Shown here: in pieces, positions 16,546 through 23,992 of the stretch
How the letters are laid out: each line of letters begins with the position of its first letter
How positions within the stretch are numbered: the stretch's first letter is position 1
DNA from: a virus
DNA: 30,583 nucleotides
IMG/VR virus record: IMGVR_UViG_3300015360_001096
Location: 1 to 30,583 of that record
Strand: one strand, 5' to 3'
The notes under the pieces: generated by a model
Databases searched by the model: none
The model's input: the letters and a program-made list of their open reading frames with translations, nothing else
What the model was told of the DNA's origin: nothing
Made by a program: the position numbers and the translations under genes

Positions 16546-16662
16546 TCATGGTTTGGATCGCTGAAGTTTCGGTATCTGTTTAACCTGACGTTTCTTCAAT
16601 GTATTCATAATAAACGCCGGGCGGATCTTCTTTCCACAACCCAAACAAGGGGGTGATCTCAT
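16546..16662 (-). CDS. Micro-ORF, 38 residues, with one CxxCG knuckle
   Basis: It begins with an ATGA overlap onto the preceding zinc-ribbon micro-gene and has AAGGTG about seven bases upstream. The N-terminus SPPCLGCGKKIRPAF is a half zinc knuckle (C6, C9) and the rest is basic (KKRQVKQIPKLQRSK). It ends 17 bases before the small terminase candidate. It may be a small nucleic-acid-binding protein, or may serve mainly to couple translation. It is short enough that chance cannot be excluded. Confidence 0.4.
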   Translation of the reverse strand: MRSPPCLGCGKKIRPAFIMNTLKKRQVKQIPKLQRSKP

Positions 16663-16766
16663 TGTGGTTCACCTTCACAACAATGCATTTTGAGTTTGCA
16701 GAACGGACAGAGCCAATGGGTGGCAACGGGATCAAATTCGTGGCCACAATTATCGCAGGTCAGCAT
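16659..16766 (-). CDS. Micro-ORF, 35 residues, zinc ribbon
   Basis: The product begins MLTCDNCGHEFDPVATHWLC and continues PFCKLKMHCC. C4, C7, C20 and C23 form a C-x2-C, 12-residue gap, C-x2-C zinc ribbon, with a further CC pair at 29-30. The start ATG lies inside the last codons of the epimerase gene, and the stop overlaps the next micro-gene as ATGA. Small zinc ribbons are frequent in phages and may bind nucleic acid or a host protein. The four-Cys spacing makes it much more likely to be real than the next micro-ORF. Confidence 0.6.
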   Translation of the reverse strand: MLTCDNCGHEFDPVATHWLCPFCKLKMHCCEGEPQ

Positions 16767-17722
16767 GTCATCTGATCATAAATCCATGCGTACGTTTCAA
16801 CGAGTCCTTCACGTAACGTGATCTGCGGTTCCCAATCGAACAAAGAACGAATTAGTGTATTGTCACTGTTCCTTCCTCGCACCCCCTGGGGGGAGTCGAG
16901 GTCATAACGACGTTTGAGTCTCACTCCGGCGATGTCTTCAACAATATCGACTAACTGGTTCACGGTAACTAGATCTGACCTCCCAAGATTAACGGGGTCT
17001 GAGTATCCGCCGTGCATGATCAGATCAATACCAATGACACAATCGGCCACATGCATGTACGACCGGGTTTGTTGGCCGTCTCCCCATATTTCGATCTCAT
17101 GGGATCCGGACAGTTTCGCTTCGATAACTTTCCGGCAGATCGCGGCCGGTGCCTTCTCGCGGCCCCCATTGTAAATCCCGTAGTTTCCGTAGACGTTATG
17201 TAGACGCCCGATTCGGGTTTCCATACCCATCTCTAATCTATAATATTTAGCCAGTTCTTCCCCGAATAACTTTTCAAGGCCATAAGCGGGTTCCGGATCG
17301 GCGGGCCAAGCGTCTGCTTCCTTGAGTGAAACAACATCCGGGTTTGTTTGTAGATTGTTAGGATAAACGCAGGCCGACGACGCATACCAGAGTCTTGCTC
17401 CGGCATCGTGTGCCGCACGTATCACAGAGGACGTGATGTCCACAGAATGCAACGTAGCAACTCGATGACTAGATATGTATCCCATCCCGCCCATGTCGGC
17501 AGCAAGGTTGTATATCTCATCTGCTCCCTCAAAGGAGTCGAGGGCCGAGGCGGAGTCTTTGAGGTCAACTGTCCGGTTGTCAGCATCCACATAGATTTGG
17601 TGCCAATCATACGCTAACTTTCTATCAACTGCTGTTACATTGTAACCTTTGCTGAGAAGGTAACCGACAAGATGTCCACCAATGAACCCTCCGGCTCCTG
17701 CTACCACTGCTCGAAGTGTCAT
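16760..17722 (-). CDS. GDP-mannose 3,5-epimerase homologue (extended SDR family)
   Basis: A 320-residue SDR-type nucleotide-sugar epimerase. It has the NAD-binding GAGGFIG (residues 9-15), LAADMGGMG, YASSACVYP with C118, KEADAWPADPEPAYGLEK with the Y147/K151 pair, GGREKAPAAICRK with K190, WGDGQQTRSY and GVRGRNSDN. These match plant GDP-mannose 3,5-epimerase. C118, Y147, K151 and K190 are each 27 positions below the Arabidopsis C145, Y174, K178 and K217 as I remember them, so the active-site spacing is kept exactly. The enzyme would turn GDP-D-mannose into GDP-L-galactose (and GDP-L-gulose) in the cytoplasm. It is the last sugar gene of the minus-strand block and would feed the glycosyltransferases. 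A different GDP- or UDP-sugar substrate remains possible. Confidence 0.8.
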   Translation of the reverse strand: MTLRAVVAGAGGFIGGHLVGYLLSKGYNVTAVDRKLAYDWHQIYVDADNRTVDLKDSASALDSFEGADEIYNLAADMGGMGYISSHRVATLHSVDITSSVIRAAHDAGARLWYASSACVYPNNLQTNPDVVSLKEADAWPADPEPAYGLEKLFGEELAKYYRLEMGMETRIGRLHNVYGNYGIYNGGREKAPAAICRKVIEAKLSGSHEIEIWGDGQQTRSYMHVADCVIGIDLIMHGGYSDPVNLGRSDLVTVNQLVDIVEDIAGVRLKRRYDLDSPQGVRGRNSDNTLIRSLFDWEPQITLREGLVETYAWIYDQMTC

Positions 17723-17795
17723 GCAACATCGATCGTCCTTCTAAGTTAGGATCCTTCTTATAATCTACACCTTAAAGATACTCTTTGTCTATCCC

Positions 17796-18608
17796 TCATC
17801 TCCCTTTCGCTTCGATGAGGAGGTGCCACCCAAGGAGTTTTTCGACTGGCCGAAACCCAGGCAATGACGCCCACCATTGTTTCTCATATTTCCATTCCCT
17901 GTACGGTTCGATCTTGTATGGGAAGATATGTTCAATGTTCACACTCTCAATATTAAACCACCGGGAAAGCAACTTCCGAACTCCCCACGGGGTGTAACTG
18001 TATGTCACAGGACAACCCGACTGCGCTTCGCTTTGTTGAGAGATCAAGTCGTCCCTCCACAACCGACCATGAGTGAGCGCCATGGATTTGGTCGACAACT
18101 TGTTGTAAAGCATTAACTTTACGACAGTGTCGTTCCGTGCGACGGCGGAGAGTTGCCCAAACGCGCGACTCGGATGAGGGGAGTGGTGGAGTGCCCCGAA
18201 GGAGTAGATCAGATCGTATGTCCCCGGGTCGACATCCCGGCACATTGTCATCGTCTCGGCATCAACACAAGCGAAACGAATATGATCCTGCACTCCGTAC
18301 TGCATTGCACGCTGTTGGGCGATATCGATTGACCGTTGCGAAATGTCAATAGCTGTAACGTGCGCACCAGCCAATGCGAACTCAACCGTATCGGTTCCAA
18401 TACCGCACCCGACCTCCAGAATATTCTTCCCTGCCCACCGTTCAAACTGGGCAAACGCTGGGATGTGAGGTTCAACCGTATATTTCCGTGCCCGTACTTG
18501 CTCGAAATACTCACGGGTCCCCACCTGCGATGACGAGTGGCGGATGTTGCATGGACTCCGGTCCCAGTACACTGCGACGTCCCCTATGGAGACATTGCTA
18601 AACGTCAC
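17796..18608 (-). CDS. SAM-dependent methyltransferase, class I
   Basis: About 270 residues. The SAM-binding motif ILEVGCGIGTD is followed by HVTAIDISQRSIDIAQQRA (motif II Asp) and DLIYSFGALHHSPHP (motif IV). The N-terminal stretch VYWDRSPCNIRHSSSQVGTREYFEQVRARKY then EPHIPAF is typical of a family found in surface-polysaccharide clusters. The frame is open to GTG 18734, inside the dehydrogenase gene. I chose GTG 18608 because the conserved domain starts there; no good ribosome site marks either start. It may methylate a sugar or a glycan end. It lies between the dehydrogenase and the epimerase in the same direction. Confidence 0.7.
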   Translation of the reverse strand: MTFSNVSIGDVAVYWDRSPCNIRHSSSQVGTREYFEQVRARKYTVEPHIPAFAQFERWAGKNILEVGCGIGTDTVEFALAGAHVTAIDISQRSIDIAQQRAMQYGVQDHIRFACVDAETMTMCRDVDPGTYDLIYSFGALHHSPHPSRAFGQLSAVARNDTVVKLMLYNKLSTKSMALTHGRLWRDDLISQQSEAQSGCPVTYSYTPWGVRKLLSRWFNIESVNIEHIFPYKIEPYREWKYEKQWWASLPGFRPVEKLLGWHLLIEAKGR

Positions 18609-18684
18609 GATGGCAACCCAACCCACGATGATGGGATGAAAAATTGTTGAGAGTCCCGCTGGAGTTGTGGGTAGGCCAGGCCAA

Positions 18685-20001
18685 TCATAGCGAGACCCCA
18701 AACCGTATAATATTCGTGTCATCCCACGGACCACGAGGCAACAAATCCCACGGGTCGAGGATCAAACCAGACTGACGTTCTGTCGATTCCAACAGTTCAG
18801 GGAACCCGGACCGGAACGACTCGTCATTGTTTGCTATGACAGTAATGATATCGTTTCCTACACACCCAGCCCAGAATTTTTCCCATTTCACATACGGAAA
18901 TGTTGGTCGGTATAGGGACCAATCAACCATAGGGTCATGGACCGAGACGACAAACCCTTCCTTCCCTAGAGTTTCCATTAACTCAAAACCGAAGGATTCA
19001 TTGACAACAGCGGTGCCAGGTTTATAGGAAAGGCCCACGATGCCAACATGGGGACGACCCGACTGCAAGACAAATCCGATAAGTTGTTTTCGTTGTTCTT
19101 CGTTAACAAGATCTGTAGCTATCGCTAACGGGGCGGGAACCCCAAATGCTGCCGATAACGTCCTGAAAGCACGTTGATCTCTAGGGAAACAGGGTCCGGC
19201 ATAACTCGTTCCAGGATTCAAATATTTATGTCCGATACGACGATCGAGCCCGATGGCTTTTGTTACCGTGAACGCATCCCCGCCAGGGATTTTATTGCAC
19301 AATTGGCTCAACATGTTAGCGAATGAGATCTTCATTGTAACATAAGAATTGACTGAAAGTTTCGCGAGTTCTGCGTTCACCAAACTCATCCGTCGCACCG
19401 GAGGGAACGGGGTTGAATCAATGGCCACATGCAACGCGAGCGACATATACTCGTCACCTGCCCTGGAATCTGATTCGCCAATCAGAATCATGTCAGGGTA
19501 TCTCATGTCCTCCAGTACGGAACCGAGGGCAATAAATTCGGGGCTGAACACCAAACCTAAAGTTTCGCCCACGACACGCCCAGAAGATTCTTCTAACGCT
19601 AAACGTATTGGCCCATCACACGAACCGGGCATCACTGTGGAGGAAATAACCACAAGAAACCAGTCTTTGTCTTTAGGTATGTTTTCGCCTATCGACCGGC
19701 AGGCTTCGGCGACGTAACGGTTCGTGAACGCTCCGTTATCCAATGATGGGGTTGGGACAAGAACAATTGCCGCATCAGATTCTCCAATGGGTTCATAATT
19801 GTCGTGAACTGTTAAGCTCCCACTGTCAATGACTTGTTTCAGCAGTGGTTCAAGTTCGGTCTCTGTTATTAGACAGTTACCTTCCTGTATTGTTTCCACA
19901 GTCTGTTTATTCAGATCTATGCCGAACACACGGTTAAATTCGGCGTGGAGACAAGCGAGCGGTAACCCTAATTTACCTAATCCAATGACGCTGACATTCA
20001 T
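18685..20001 (-). CDS. Nucleotide-sugar 6-dehydrogenase (UDP-Glc / GDP-Man / UDP-ManNAc type)
   Basis: A 438-residue NAD-dependent dehydrogenase. It has the N-terminal Rossmann motif VIGLGKLGLPLA, then LVPTPS, VFSPEF, a middle helical segment (ELAKLSVNSYVTMKISFANM) and the catalytic Cys C271 in GTSYAGPCFPRDQRAF. The C-terminal domain has VGIVGLSYKPGT. The family oxidises the C6 alcohol of a nucleotide sugar to a carboxylate in two steps, giving a uronic acid donor. The exact substrate cannot be read from motifs; UDP-glucose and GDP-mannose are the main options. If GDP-mannose, it would compete with the epimerase for the same substrate. It starts in an ATGA overlap with the glycosyltransferase upstream. 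Confidence 0.8.
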   Translation of the reverse strand: MNVSVIGLGKLGLPLACLHAEFNRVFGIDLNKQTVETIQEGNCLITETELEPLLKQVIDSGSLTVHDNYEPIGESDAAIVLVPTPSLDNGAFTNRYVAEACRSIGENIPKDKDWFLVVISSTVMPGSCDGPIRLALEESSGRVVGETLGLVFSPEFIALGSVLEDMRYPDMILIGESDSRAGDEYMSLALHVAIDSTPFPPVRRMSLVNAELAKLSVNSYVTMKISFANMLSQLCNKIPGGDAFTVTKAIGLDRRIGHKYLNPGTSYAGPCFPRDQRAFRTLSAAFGVPAPLAIATDLVNEEQRKQLIGFVLQSGRPHVGIVGLSYKPGTAVVNESFGFELMETLGKEGFVVSVHDPMVDWSLYRPTFPYVKWEKFWAGCVGNDIITVIANNDESFRSGFPELLESTERQSGLILDPWDLLPRGPWDDTNIIRFGVSL

Positions 20002-20741
20002 GTTATGGTTGATAGTATAGTGGTATTAGGCAGAATGTCCAGCTTTGGTGGCAAGATAATTGATTGAATATGTCGCGCTCCATGTCCCGACCTACCCTGG
20101 TAGCGTTCGTATTTTAGTTGTCTATCTTTTTCGGAATAGTAGCCGAGGTGAGCGATCTCAAATTGGTTTGTGTAAGTGACCTGGGTTACGTAGGAGGGGA
20201 CGCTCCCCCCTCCCATTTTTTTGGATTGGAAGTCGCCATTGGGTTCCCAGGCTACGACTCGTAGGGCTTTGATTTTTCCCCATTCTCCATCCACTCGGAT
20301 TTGTGGTTGGTTGTCGGGAGTTCGCCCCCAGATTTCGTGGACATGACACCATATTCCATTCGAGTGGATCTTCTCGGCATCTTCACAAACTGATCGTAAT
20401 GTTCTATCAATGCCCTTTTCCGTCTCGGGAAGGAGAAGAAGTTCGTCGGCATCGAGGCTTACAACCCAGTCGCCCGGGACGGGTTCACATGCTATCTCTA
20501 AAGACCTCCAAGCTGCTTCTCTGAAAGCAGATTCATCTTCGAGGAAAGATGGCACGGAATCTGGTCTAAGAAACCAATCTATCCCACTAATACCCGAAAC
20601 GATGTCTTGGGTTGCATCGGTGGACTGGTCGTCATAGACGACGATTCTGTCAGCCCACGATCGGGCATTATCTAATGTTGATTCGAGATAACGGTCAGAT
20701 TCGTTGCGAGTGACCATGTATAAGAGAATACGAGAGCGCAC
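19998..20741 (-). CDS. Glycosyltransferase family 2-like
   Basis: About 247 residues with a GT-A fold. The N-terminal ILLYMVTRNESDRYLESTLDNARSWADRIVVYDDQSTDAT contains the nucleotide-binding Asp pair, and VVSLDADELLLL carries the DxD motif for metal and donor phosphate. An ATG exists at 20753, but GGAGG lies five bases before GTG 20741, so I took the GTG. It would transfer a sugar from a nucleotide donor to a glycan or protein; donor and acceptor are unknown. It is the first gene of the left block, after the 330-base intergenic region, and so probably near the promoter. Translation of the dehydrogenase is coupled to it. Confidence 0.75.
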   Translation of the reverse strand: MRSRILLYMVTRNESDRYLESTLDNARSWADRIVVYDDQSTDATQDIVSGISGIDWFLRPDSVPSFLEDESAFREAAWRSLEIACEPVPGDWVVSLDADELLLLPETEKGIDRTLRSVCEDAEKIHSNGIWCHVHEIWGRTPDNQPQIRVDGEWGKIKALRVVAWEPNGDFQSKKMGGGSVPSYVTQVTYTNQFEIAHLGYYSEKDRQLKYERYQGRSGHGARHIQSIILPPKLDILPNTTILSTIT

Positions 20742-20773
20742 CTGCACCTCCATGTAATTAAGCTGGTAAAATG

Positions 20774-20779
20774 ATCATA
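20774..20779 (-). promoter_or_regulatory. Possible -10 promoter box (TATGAT)
   Basis: One mismatch to TATAAT, about 33 bases before the GTG of the left-block glycosyltransferase and inside an AT-rich stretch. The upstream 17-base spacing leads to AAGAAT, a poor -35. It is the best promoter-like site I found for the left sugar block. Confidence 0.25.
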
Positions 20780-20934
20780 ATGTCGAAATATAAACCATTC
20801 TTACCTGAAAGGTAACCGCCGTTTTCTGTACCTGCTGGGTAAACCCGCAGACCACGAGACTAAAGGTAAGTTTTATGGTTTGTTACTAAGTTTTTATTGT
20901 TTTGGGTAGTTCGACTGGGACTAAACCCCATTTT

Positions 20935-21066
20935 ATGGCCCGTCGATATCGCGGCAAATGCCGTTCGTGTCAGGATCAAGGCTTCCTGGAGTATCGGATG
21001 ACAGTCACACCGCTCGACGCTGCGCAGGATGTTCTCGATCGAGCTCGCGCCAGAAGGTACTGTTGA
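20935..21066 (+). CDS. Possible small plus-strand protein, 43 residues, with a CxxC pair
   Basis: MARRYRGKCRSCQDQGFLEY and on to VLDRARARRYC. It has an N-terminal basic segment with C9 and C12 and a second half that may be helical. It is oriented opposite to the genes on both sides and does not overlap either. The ribosome site is poor, with no GGAGG within 12 bases of the ATG. Its richer GC compared with the preceding AT-rich stretch hints at coding. It could be real or chance. Confidence 0.3.
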   Translation: MARRYRGKCRSCQDQGFLEYRMTVTPLDAAQDVLDRARARRYC

Positions 21067-21073
21067 AGTTCGC

Positions 21074-21865
21074 TCAACAAGGTCTCTCTAATCGACTTAC
21101 CCCACTACCAATGCCCAGCGCAGGAATGCCGTTTCCGCCCCAGCCATAGCACGGGGACACCATGGGGGCATCGTGATACTTCCATTGGTGCTGCGGAAAC
21201 AGATAGAACACATCTCCGGTGTACGTCGTACAAGCGTACACAAGGACTTGGTTACTTGGATCGAACAGTTCGTAAAGATCCGTCTCCATATCCTCAAACA
21301 TGTGAGCGTATTCATTGAGCACAAAAAAGGCATTGATAGGAGACATTCCTACGAATGTGTACCCCTTAGCCTTAGCCACGCGCACCAATGCCGCCGCTGA
21401 ACACCCAATCTGCTGGTTCTCTAGGAGAGGCCATACATCCAAGAACACTGGGATCGTTGGAGTAAACTCAACGATAAGAACAACTGGTTGAACCAACAGA
21501 CCCTCTAGCACAAAATAATCATCACCATCGATATCGATCGACATCACGGTTACATTCACATTGGCTAAGCGCGCGTTTAGAACCTCAGATGTGATGGCAA
21601 CGCATTCAATAGTAACTCCCGGGTATCCCTCTGTAGTTAACTGTAGATCCCCAAATCGACGCGGGCTGCTTTCGTACAGATAAGCATTCCATCCACCGTC
21701 TTTCCAAAGATGCGCAGTGTTCGAAGCAAATACCCCGTCCCACGCCCCAAACTCAACACACGTATTCCCAACGCTATCCCCAAGACGTTCCAGCACAAAC
21801 GCCAACATTCCATCTTCACCAAACTGGGAGTAAATGTTCGATTGATAATCGATAAGACGTTTCAT
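21074..21865 (-). CDS. FkbM-like methyltransferase, SQFGEDG type (paralogue 1)
   Basis: 263 residues from ATG 21865. That start overlaps the upstream stop as ATGA and has GGAG nine bases before; an upstream ATG at 21895 is less likely. The N-terminal NIYSQFGEDGMLAFVLERLG and CVEFGAWDGVFASNTAHLW (SAM-binding motif I) and later MSIDIDGDDYFVLEGL are typical of FkbM-related proteins found in surface-glycan clusters. The C-terminal 70 residues are variable. It is clearly related to the plus-strand protein at 26419. It probably methylates a sugar hydroxyl, though catalytic activity is not proven. It is co-translated with the FkbM gene upstream. Confidence 0.7.
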   Translation of the reverse strand: MKRLIDYQSNIYSQFGEDGMLAFVLERLGDSVGNTCVEFGAWDGVFASNTAHLWKDGGWNAYLYESSPRRFGDLQLTTEGYPGVTIECVAITSEVLNARLANVNVTVMSIDIDGDDYFVLEGLLVQPVVLIVEFTPTIPVFLDVWPLLENQQIGCSAAALVRVAKAKGYTFVGMSPINAFFVLNEYAHMFEDMETDLYELFDPSNQVLVYACTTYTGDVFYLFPQHQWKYHDAPMVSPCYGWGGNGIPALGIGSGVSRLERPC

Positions 21866-22539
21866 GTTCGAAGACTCCAACTCTCCCATACCCACGGTAT
21901 TCCCCAGTCTCGCTGATGCGTTTGTGCTAGTGCGGTAGTTACTTGCACATATCGTTCTAACGCATTAGGGACTTCGAACAACGCTCCGTCTTCCATAAAC
22001 ACCCAGTGATGAAACTGCACCTGTAGATGCTTAACTAGCACAATCTTATCGGCATCAATCAAATCATCGATAAGGTCGTACTCTCCGCCCTCGATATTGA
22101 CCTTCATAAGTGCAATGGGTTCATGAAGTATGCCAGAAACCCGTCGAATGGTCACCATCTCTTGCCATGGATCCGGTAGCAATAGAGACGTGCGGTCCCC
22201 GTTGTCATCAACCCGTACATCAAGATCAGATGCCCCTAACCCGTAGCCCTCAATCTTAAAAGCCTCAAGAGTGAACCGTCGAGTCAACAGTTCGTGAAGT
22301 CTTGGGAGAATCTCAAACATTCGAACGGTACATCCGTATTGACAATGTATGCGAGCTGCAAACTCTCCTTCATGCGCCCCGACATCCCATACAACATCCT
22401 CCGGAGTTAAAACATGGTCGTAACGAAGATCCTCGTCCCATCCACGATTCTTTTGTACGTCAGATACCCGCAAGTCGTTCCACTCAACACGAAATTCTTC
22501 GAGCGTACGCTGAACAATAGAGAACAACTCAGGTTCCAC
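21862..22539 (-). CDS. FkbM family methyltransferase
   Basis: 225 residues from GTG 22539, which has GGAGG six bases upstream; the frame is open to 22617 but overlaps the upstream gene. SAM motif I is VVWDVGAHEGEFAARI and the family signature is ALMKVNIEGGEYDLIDDLI. FkbM-type enzymes O-methylate sugars or polyketides. In glycan clusters they often cap or tailor chains. It lies between the GT-B-like transferase and the SQFGEDG protein with stop-start overlaps on both sides, so the three are one translation unit. Confidence 0.75.
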   Translation of the reverse strand: MEPELFSIVQRTLEEFRVEWNDLRVSDVQKNRGWDEDLRYDHVLTPEDVVWDVGAHEGEFAARIHCQYGCTVRMFEILPRLHELLTRRFTLEAFKIEGYGLGASDLDVRVDDNGDRTSLLLPDPWQEMVTIRRVSGILHEPIALMKVNIEGGEYDLIDDLIDADKIVLVKHLQVQFHHWVFMEDGALFEVPNALERYVQVTTALAQTHQRDWGIPWVWESWSLRT

Positions 22540-23506
22540 TGATCGCCTCCAGCGCCCGTAAAATGTTCCGCACTTTAAAGTCGTACCCCTGGTTAGTAAT
22601 ACATTTCTGCTGCGCACGAGTCATCTCGACATAGTCGCTATCACTCAACGAAAATGCTTCCTCAATCAACCCCGCAATGGAATCTGATTGAAGAGAACAA
22701 CCATCAAAAATACTCCGAAACATTGGAACGTTGGTGATCCCTAGCTGTCCGTACGAGACATTCTTGAACGCTCTACATGGCAAATAGTTATGTTCAACGG
22801 CCCACCTCCCAGCGATGGCCGGAGCAAGTCGAGATGAGCGCACTAACTCAATGTTCTCTTCAGTCGTTGCTCTTCGGACCTCAAAGTCAACCCCGCAACT
22901 CCGCAGCCCCAGACGCATCTCTTCAACCTCACCCAAGTTGCCTTGATTTTCCTCGTTATTCCACACCGAACCAACCCAATAAGATGCGTCTCCGGAAGGC
23001 GCCACTGGATCTCGGAACTCCGCTGAAGTTAGGTCCGTTCCCCACGGCTGATAGAGGCATCTCTCCTCCTTTGAGAAGAACGTCGTGTTATCCCATCGTT
23101 CTCGCGCAGGCGATACGTCTCGCCCATGTCCATCCGTGTGTATTAGTGAATCATAAGGGCACACGTCAATGTGGTCCCGGTCATACACCGGAGCACATGT
23201 GACTTGAAGGACTAAACGGTCTTCCGGTGGAATCTCGGACGTCCACGGCTTGCTGCCCAGATTGTACGTAACAAATTTCGCTCCCGGCACGTATCGCAAG
23301 TGTGTGTCATACAAATCTGATACGATGACAATATCCCCAGGTTGAATGACTTTCAGCGACTCGGGAGTTGCATCCACCCACGCAACGGGGACCCCCATCT
23401 TTTTGAGGGTTCGATCAAACGCTTCCCAAATCCAATACAGATCGGGCCGCTGAGTTAGAGGCACAGCATTTAGATTCCAAATGACGAACTTTCCGAACTC
23501 AATCAA
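22529..23506 (-). CDS. Putative glycosyltransferase, GT-B-like
   Basis: A 325-residue protein starting at TTG 23506, with GGAGG eight bases before. Alternating alpha/beta segments run through the protein (VIWNLNAVP, IVIVSDLYDTHL, FVTYNLGSKPW, SYWVGSVWN). The C-terminal part (LAPAIAGRWAVEHNYLPCRAFKNVSYGQLGITNVPMF), with an acidic/Arg pattern, resembles the donor-binding half of GT-B enzymes related to CgeB-like proteins. I see no DxD motif, as expected for GT-B. Donor and acceptor are unknown. It is the first gene of the middle minus-strand block and diverges from the plus-strand block. Confidence 0.55.
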   Translation of the reverse strand: MIEFGKFVIWNLNAVPLTQRPDLYWIWEAFDRTLKKMGVPVAWVDATPESLKVIQPGDIVIVSDLYDTHLRYVPGAKFVTYNLGSKPWTSEIPPEDRLVLQVTCAPVYDRDHIDVCPYDSLIHTDGHGRDVSPARERWDNTTFFSKEERCLYQPWGTDLTSAEFRDPVAPSGDASYWVGSVWNNEENQGNLGEVEEMRLGLRSCGVDFEVRRATTEENIELVRSSRLAPAIAGRWAVEHNYLPCRAFKNVSYGQLGITNVPMFRSIFDGCSLQSDSIAGLIEEAFSLSDSDYVEMTRAQQKCITNQGYDFKVRNILRALEAISGT

Positions 23507-23554
23507 AGCCCTTTCCTCCTAAATATAGCGACTATCTCTATCCGATAGGATAAC
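23507..23554. promoter_or_regulatory. Divergent control region with a small palindrome
   Basis: A 48-base gap between two genes that diverge. It holds the inverted repeat TATCC-GATA-GGATA (23539-23552), which also includes a shorter CTATC-C-GATAG repeat, next to the plus-strand ATG. Two RBS-like words (GGAGG on minus, AGGA on plus) flank the region. A repressor could bind here and control both directions. No good -35/-10 pair fits in the short gap, so promoters may lie inside the genes. Confidence 0.35.
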
Positions 23555-23992
23555 ATGACAGTCAACAGACCCAGTGACCTTAATGTATCCTATGAGATAG
23601 GCAGTCCTGTAACCGACTCGACCGCCTCGGCGATCCGCCAGCGGCGTGACGCCGCTTGGTCGGGCGATCAGCCCGTCTCATGTTTAGGTGGGCATCTAGT
23701 AACAGGGAAACTCGTCGAATACGCAGACGGGCTATTTGTAGCGAACTGCCAAACATGTGGGGAAAGGATAAAGATAGAACGAATCCCCGGTGGAGTTTCC
23801 TGGCGACAAGCGTCTGCATTCTTAGCCCGTTCACTGGACCTCGACGGCGAAAACATTTCTGAACTTCTCGGGCTACTCAAAGAACTTGAATGTCAACTAG
23901 ACGTCGAAAAAAGAAAACTAGATCATGCGCAGCAACTTATAAACATCTCCCGTTCAACCATAATAAAACGGGCTCTGGTCGGAGACCAGTAA
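23555..23992 (+). CDS. Unknown protein with possible zinc site and C-terminal coiled coil
   Basis: 145 residues. C43 and H47 (SCLGGH) with C65 and C68 (CQTCGE) could form a zinc-binding knuckle around two beta strands. Residues 98-140 are a heptad-like helix (ISELLGLLKELECQLDVEKRKLDHAQQLI). It is the first gene of the plus-strand block and is coupled by TAATG to the PD-(D/E)XK nuclease. A nucleic-acid-binding or assembly partner of the nuclease is a reasonable guess but is not shown. Two adjacent hairpins (23640-23656 and 23661-23675) lie in its early coding region. Confidence 0.6.
   Translation: MTVNRPSDLNVSYEIGSPVTDSTASAIRQRRDAAWSGDQPVSCLGGHLVTGKLVEYADGLFVANCQTCGERIKIERIPGGVSWRQASAFLARSLDLDGENISELLGLLKELECQLDVEKRKLDHAQQLINISRSTIIKRALVGDQ

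Larger units (their letters stand above)
20742..21073. other. Intergenic region with promoter-like sequence and two hairpins
   Basis: This is the longest non-coding stretch. The 20760-20930 half is AT-rich; the remainder is more GC-rich and holds a possible 43-residue plus-strand frame. Two hairpins are visible at 20801-20815 (TTACCT/AGGTAA) and about 20832-20850 (CTGC and GGG arms with a bulge, around TAAA). The minus strand has TATGAT at 20779-20774 as a possible -10 box for the left block, with no convincing -35 at the right spacing. No tRNA could be folded, although a TTCGACT motif at 20910-20916 resembles a T-loop. Confidence 0.4.

Noticed and set aside
20904-20925. TTCGACT motif resembling a tRNA or tmRNA T-loop
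   Set aside because: The flanking bases do not pair as a T-stem and no acceptor, D or anticodon arm could be folded.
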